In this document: positions 60,177 to 64,000 of the stretch, in pieces
Position numbering within the stretch: position 1 is the first letter of the stretch
Layout of the letters: each line of letters begins with the position of its first letter
Assembly (NCBI GenBank): GCA_965220955.1
Contig: CBDCRK010000030.1
Location: 1-64,000, forward strand
Direction: 5' to 3'
Source: CBDCRK01 sp965220955
Lineage (GTDB): Bacteria > Desulfobacterota > Binatia > Bin18 > CBDCRK01
Length of the DNA stretch: 64,000 nucleotides
Program-made: the position numbers and the translations under genes
The notes under the pieces: model-generated
Seen by the model: only the letters and a program-made list of their open reading frames with translations
Told to the model about the DNA's origin: nothing
Databases searched by the model: none

Positions 60177-62258
60177 ATGACCCGCCTTGTCTCCTTGGCT
60201 CAGACCCGTAACCTCGGCATCATGGCCCACATCGATGCTGGCAAAACCACCGCTACAGAGCGGATTCTTTATTACACCGGGATCACCTACAAGATTGGCG
60301 AGGTGGATGAGGGCACTGCTACCATGGACTGGATGGTCCAGGAGCAGGAACGGGGGATCACTATTACTTCGGCAGCAACGACCTGCTTTTGGCGTGACCA
60401 CCGTGTTAATATTATTGATACCCCCGGGCATGTGGATTTCACTATTGAAGTAGAGCGTAGCCTACGGATCTTAGACGGTGTAATCACTCTGTTCTGCGCT
60501 GTGGGAGGAGTAGAGCCTCAGTCAGAGACCGTGTGGCGACAGGCAGACAAGTATCGGGTGCCACGGCTAGCGTTTGTTAACAAGATGGATCGCACGGGGG
60601 CTGATTTCTATCGTGTAATAAAAATGATTGAAGAGCGCCTACACGCCCGGGCTGTGCCGGTGCAGCTTCCCATTGGAGCCGAGGAACGATTTGTTGGCGT
60701 GGTGGATCTAGTGAGCCTGCGGGCCTTGGTGTGGGACGAAGAAACTTTGGGAGCCCGCTATCATGAAGAGGAGGTTCCCGAGGATCTTCAGGTGTTGGCG
60801 CGTGAGTACCGCGAGAAGCTAGTCGAAGCCGTGGCCGAAGTTGATGACACCCTGCTGGAACGATACCTCGACGGGCAGGAGCTTAATGCCGTGGAGCTGC
60901 GCCGAGCCATCCGTGTGGCCATGCTACGGTTCAGGATTGTGCCGGTGTTTTGTGGTGCAGCCTTCCGTAGCAAAGGAATTCAGCCTCTACTTGACGGTGT
61001 AGTGGACTACTTACCCTCTCCTCTGGATATACCCGCGGTACAAGGGATCAACCCCCATGGACGTCAGGAGGAGAAGCGGTTAGCTGATGACCAAGCGCCG
61101 TTTGCCGCGCTTGCATTCAAGATTATGAATGACCCTTTTGTTGGTACGCTTACCTATATTCGTGTCTATTCTGGGGTGGCGACCTCAGGGGCAACAGTGT
61201 ACAATGCCACTAAGGAACGCAAAGAGCGCCTCGGTCGTCTGCTTAAGATGCACGCCAATAAGCGAGAAGAGGTCAAGGCCGTTTATGCTGGAGATATTGT
61301 TGCCGTAGTGGGGCTCAAAAATACTACCACTGGGGACACACTCTGTGACGGGCGTCATCCGATTGTCCTGGAGGCGATTGAGTTCCCTGAGCCGGTCATC
61401 TCGGTGGCGGTCGAGCCCAAGACCAGGGCTGACCAGGAAAAGTTGGGGATTTCTCTGCAAAAGTTGGCAGCTGAGGATCCTTCTTTCCGTGTGCACACGG
61501 ACCGTGAGACTGGGCAGACTATTGTCTCCGGTATGGGTGAGTTGCACCTGGAGATTATTGTCGATCGGCTGCTGCGCGAGTTTAACGTTGGTGCTAACGT
61601 AGGCAAACCCCGGGTTGCGTATCGAGAGACAATCTGCGGAAGTGTTGAGGCTGAGGGAAAGTTTGTTCGTCAGACTGGTGGCCGGGGACAGTATGGGCAT
61701 GTATGGCTGAGGGTGGAACCGCTGCCTATGGGAAAAGGGTTTGAATTTGTTGATGCTACCAAGGGGGGGGTGATTCCACGCGAGTTCATTCCCAATGTAG
61801 AGAAGGGAGCACAGGAGGCGTCGGAAGTAGGTGTGCTCGCCGGCTATCCTATGGTCGATATCCAGGTTACCCTGCTTGACGGATCCTACCATGAGGTAGA
61901 TTCCTCGGAGATCGCTTTTAAGATTGCCGCCTCACAGGCCTTTAAAAAGGCAGCGGTCAAGGCTAAGCCGGTGATGCTCGAACCAGTCATGGCGGTGGAA
62001 GTGGTACTCCAGGAGGAGTTTATGGGCGAGGTAATCGGTGATCTAAGTGGACGCCGGGGAAAGATTCTAGGCATTGAGAGTCGTGGCGCGACACGGGTGA
62101 TCTCTGCGCAGGTACCCCTGGCAGAGATGTTTGGCTACGCTACCGATCTCCGCTCCCTTACCCAAGGACGGGCAGTGCACACCATGCAGTTTTCCCACTA
62201 CGAGCACGTGCCGACAGCTGTATCAGAGGAGATGGCCACCCGGGTGACAGGCCTATAG
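60177..62258 (+). CDS. fusA: Elongation factor G
   Basis: A 693-residue five-domain translocase GTPase. G1 AHIDAGKTT, G2 ERGITITSAATT, G3 DTPGHVDF, G4 NKMDR; domain IV begins VAYRETI and includes the GGRGQYGHVWLR loop. Full length; 28 bp before tuf. Confidence 0.97.
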   Translation: MTRLVSLAQTRNLGIMAHIDAGKTTATERILYYTGITYKIGEVDEGTATMDWMVQEQERGITITSAATTCFWRDHRVNIIDTPGHVDFTIEVERSLRILDGVITLFCAVGGVEPQSETVWRQADKYRVPRLAFVNKMDRTGADFYRVIKMIEERLHARAVPVQLPIGAEERFVGVVDLVSLRALVWDEETLGARYHEEEVPEDLQVLAREYREKLVEAVAEVDDTLLERYLDGQELNAVELRRAIRVAMLRFRIVPVFCGAAFRSKGIQPLLDGVVDYLPSPLDIPAVQGINPHGRQEEKRLADDQAPFAALAFKIMNDPFVGTLTYIRVYSGVATSGATVYNATKERKERLGRLLKMHANKREEVKAVYAGDIVAVVGLKNTTTGDTLCDGRHPIVLEAIEFPEPVISVAVEPKTRADQEKLGISLQKLAAEDPSFRVHTDRETGQTIVSGMGELHLEIIVDRLLREFNVGANVGKPRVAYRETICGSVEAEGKFVRQTGGRGQYGHVWLRVEPLPMGKGFEFVDATKGGVIPREFIPNVEKGAQEASEVGVLAGYPMVDIQVTLLDGSYHEVDSSEIAFKIAASQAFKKAAVKAKPVMLEPVMAVEVVLQEEFMGEVIGDLSGRRGKILGIESRGATRVISAQVPLAEMFGYATDLRSLTQGRAVHTMQFSHYEHVPTAVSEEMATRVTGL

Positions 62259-62286
62259 AAGCAATAATGGGGAAGGAGTGTTAGAG

Positions 62287-63477
62287 ATGGCGAAGGCGAA
62301 GTTTGAGCGGACAAAGCCGCATGTAAACATAGGGACAATAGGGCACGTAGACCATGGCAAGACGACGCTGACAGCGGCCATTACCAAGGTATTGGCGGCG
62401 CAAAAGCGGGCGCAGTTCGTGGCGTATGATCAGATAGATAAGGCGCCGGAGGAGCGGGAGCGGGGACTAACGATCAATATTGCGCATGTGGAGTATGAGA
62501 CAGCGAATCGCCACTACGCCCACGTAGATTGTCCGGGGCATGCGGACTATGTCAAGAACATGATCACGGGGGCGGCGCAGATGGATGGGGCGATCTTGGT
62601 GGTGGCGGCCAACGACGGGCCCATGCCACAGACTAGAGAGCATATATTATTAGCACGGCAGGTCAATGTACCGTCGATGGTAGTATTTTTGAACAAGGTA
62701 GATATGATGGAGGATGCGGAGTTACTGGATTTGGTAGAGTTAGAGGTGAGGGAGTTACTCTCGAAGTATGAGTTTCCTGGGGAAGAAATCCCGATTATAC
62801 GGGGCAGTGCGTTGAAGGCGTTGGCAGGAGAAGGAGGAGAGGAAGGGGAAGAAGCGATTACGAAGCTTTTGGCGGCGGTAGATGACTACATACCGCAGCC
62901 GCAGCGGGAGGTAGACAAGCCCTTTTTGATGCCAGTGGAGGATGTGTTCACGATCTCGGGTCGGGGGACAGTGGTGACGGGGAGAGTAGATCGGGGGCAA
63001 GTAAAGGTAGGGGATGAGGTAGAAGTGGTGGGGGTGAGGTCCACGCACAAGACGGTGGTGACGGGAGTGGAGATGTTTCGCAAGGTGCTGGATTCAGGGA
63101 TAGCAGGAGACAATGTGGGGTGTTTGCTTAGGGGAGTGAAGCGAGATGAGGTAGAGCGAGGGCAGGTGTTAGCGCGGCCGGGTAGCATAACGCCGCATAC
63201 GCGGTATGAGGCGGAGGTCTATGTATTGACCAAGGAGGAGGGGGGGAGACACACGCCGTTTTTCCAGGGATACCGACCTCAGTGTTATTTTCGCACCACA
63301 GATGTGACAGGGGCAGTGTCGTTGGCGGAGGGGACAGAGATGGTGATGCCAGGGGACAATGTGAGGATGGAGGTAGGGTTACTGACGCCGATAGCGATGG
63401 AGGAGGGGGGACGCTTTGCCATACGGGAAGGTGGACGTACAGTGGGAGCTGGGATTGTGACCAAAATCTTGGCATGA
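62287..63477 (+). CDS. tufA: Elongation factor Tu (copy 2)
   Basis: A 396-residue EF-Tu with protein sequence identical to copy 1. This is the tufA position (rpsL-rpsG-fusA-tuf). The shared DNA tract runs 62280-63484 and breaks off 7 bases before the start and 7 bases after the stop, a sign of gene conversion confined to the coding sequence. The same unusual codon use is seen (ATA Ile, GTA Val, CGG Arg). Confidence 0.97.
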   Translation: MAKAKFERTKPHVNIGTIGHVDHGKTTLTAAITKVLAAQKRAQFVAYDQIDKAPEERERGLTINIAHVEYETANRHYAHVDCPGHADYVKNMITGAAQMDGAILVVAANDGPMPQTREHILLARQVNVPSMVVFLNKVDMMEDAELLDLVELEVRELLSKYEFPGEEIPIIRGSALKALAGEGGEEGEEAITKLLAAVDDYIPQPQREVDKPFLMPVEDVFTISGRGTVVTGRVDRGQVKVGDEVEVVGVRSTHKTVVTGVEMFRKVLDSGIAGDNVGCLLRGVKRDEVERGQVLARPGSITPHTRYEAEVYVLTKEEGGRHTPFFQGYRPQCYFRTTDVTGAVSLAEGTEMVMPGDNVRMEVGLLTPIAMEEGGRFAIREGGRTVGAGIVTKILA

Positions 63478-63592
63478 CTTTAATAATATTGAGAGGTACG
63501 CTTGTGTTGGCGGCGATAGTTTGCTAGTAGTATTCTCTACGGTTTCCTCTTCAGCTTAACCGCCTAATTTTCCAGAAGCTAACTGAAAGTTT

Positions 63593-63901
63593 ATGAACGA
63601 AAAGGTCCGTATTCGCCTAAAGGCGTATGACCACCGTATTCTCGACCAGTCAGTGAAAGAGATTGTTGAAACGGTCAAGCGCACTGGCGGGCGGGTCGCT
63701 GGACCCATCCCGCTACCCACACGGATTGAACGGTTTACAGTAAATCGTTCCCCGCATGTAGACAAGAAGTCTCGTGAGCAGTTTGAAATCCGCACGCATA
63801 AACGTCTGCTCGACATCGTTGATCCTACCCAGCAAACCATCGATGCGCTAGGAAAGCTAGAGTTGGCAGCAGGGGTGGATGTGGAGATCAAGTTGCAGTA
63901 G
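63593..63901 (+). CDS. rpsJ: 30S ribosomal protein S10
   Basis: A 102-residue protein (NusE). VRIRLKAYDHRILDQSVKEI, GPIPLPTRIERFTVNRSPHV and KRLLDIVDPTQQTIDAL are diagnostic. It also binds NusB in antitermination. First gene of the S10 operon, 115 bp after tuf; no strong Shine-Dalgarno is seen before the ATG. Confidence 0.96.
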   Translation: MNEKVRIRLKAYDHRILDQSVKEIVETVKRTGGRVAGPIPLPTRIERFTVNRSPHVDKKSREQFEIRTHKRLLDIVDPTQQTIDALGKLELAAGVDVEIKLQ

Positions 63902-63909
63902 GAGAGGCC

Positions 63910-64000
63910 ATGGTCGGGCTGATCGGGAAAAAGCTAGGAATGACACAAATCTTTACCGCCGATGGTATATGTGTTCCAGTGACCGTCATTCAGACAGGTC
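63910..64000 (+). CDS. rplC: 50S ribosomal protein L3, 5' part (cut by window end)
   Basis: The first 30 codons read MVGLIGKKLGMTQIFTADG then CVPVTVIQTG, the invariant L3 N-terminus. Starts 8 bp after rpsJ behind AGGAGAGG. Continues beyond the window. Confidence 0.93.
   Translation, partial: MVGLIGKKLGMTQIFTADGICVPVTVIQTG

Overview
The window reads as a chromosome segment of a Gram-negative (diderm) bacterium: it encodes LptF/LptG, a TonB protein and an outer-membrane TonB-dependent receptor. The 11-subunit complex I cluster without nuoE/F/G, tRNA genes that mostly lack an encoded CCA, and the gene content suggest a deltaproteobacteria-like or uncultured proteobacterial-grade lineage. I cannot name the organism from sequence alone.

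Region 1 (1-12.2 kb) is accessory DNA. It holds a crotonase-family gene, an AbrB/PIN toxin-antitoxin pair behind a perfect inverted repeat, and a GPH-type sugar:cation symporter. An 8.2-kb defence-like island follows, bracketed by imperfect direct repeats (3506-3582 and 11798-11859). The island contains an MmeI-like type IIL restriction-modification protein, an AT-richer ApeA-like HEPN protein, a VapBC pair with a small membrane protein, an XRE/ImmA-type regulator-protease followed by a chimeric scar (PIN start joined to an MmeI-like tail), and an unrecognised two-gene unit (a HEAT-like protein and a 166-residue protein).

Region 2 (12.2-20.2 kb) is a vitamin B12 operon: cobalamin riboswitch with a terminator abutting the tonB start, then tonB, a BtuB-like receptor, cobB/cbiA, btuF, btuC, btuD and a strongly shortened cobQ that keeps only its two ends. 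A radical SAM gene follows from its own probable promoter.

Region 3 (22.0-34.5 kb) is the complex I cluster: ferredoxin, a first nuoB, an Rrf2 regulator, then nuoA, second nuoB, nuoC, D, H, I, J, K, L, M, N. Matching GTAGAC/GTCTAC palindromes lie before the ferredoxin and before nuoC, and are candidate Rrf2 operators.

Region 4 (34.5-46 kb) is housekeeping: rph, five tRNAs, tig-clpP-clpX-lon, two tRNAs, rplM-rpsI, lptF-lptG on the opposite strand packed edge to edge, and rlmB.

Region 5 (46-64 kb) is an uninterrupted information-processing supercluster: tRNA-Thr/Tyr/Gly/Thr, tuf, rpmG, tRNA-Trp, secE, nusG, rplK, rplA, rplJ, rplL, rpoB, rpoC, rpsL, rpsG, fusA, tuf, rpsJ and the start of rplC. 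The two tuf genes lie in an apparently identical 1205-bp tract and use synonymous codons (including many ATA Ile) unlike their neighbours.
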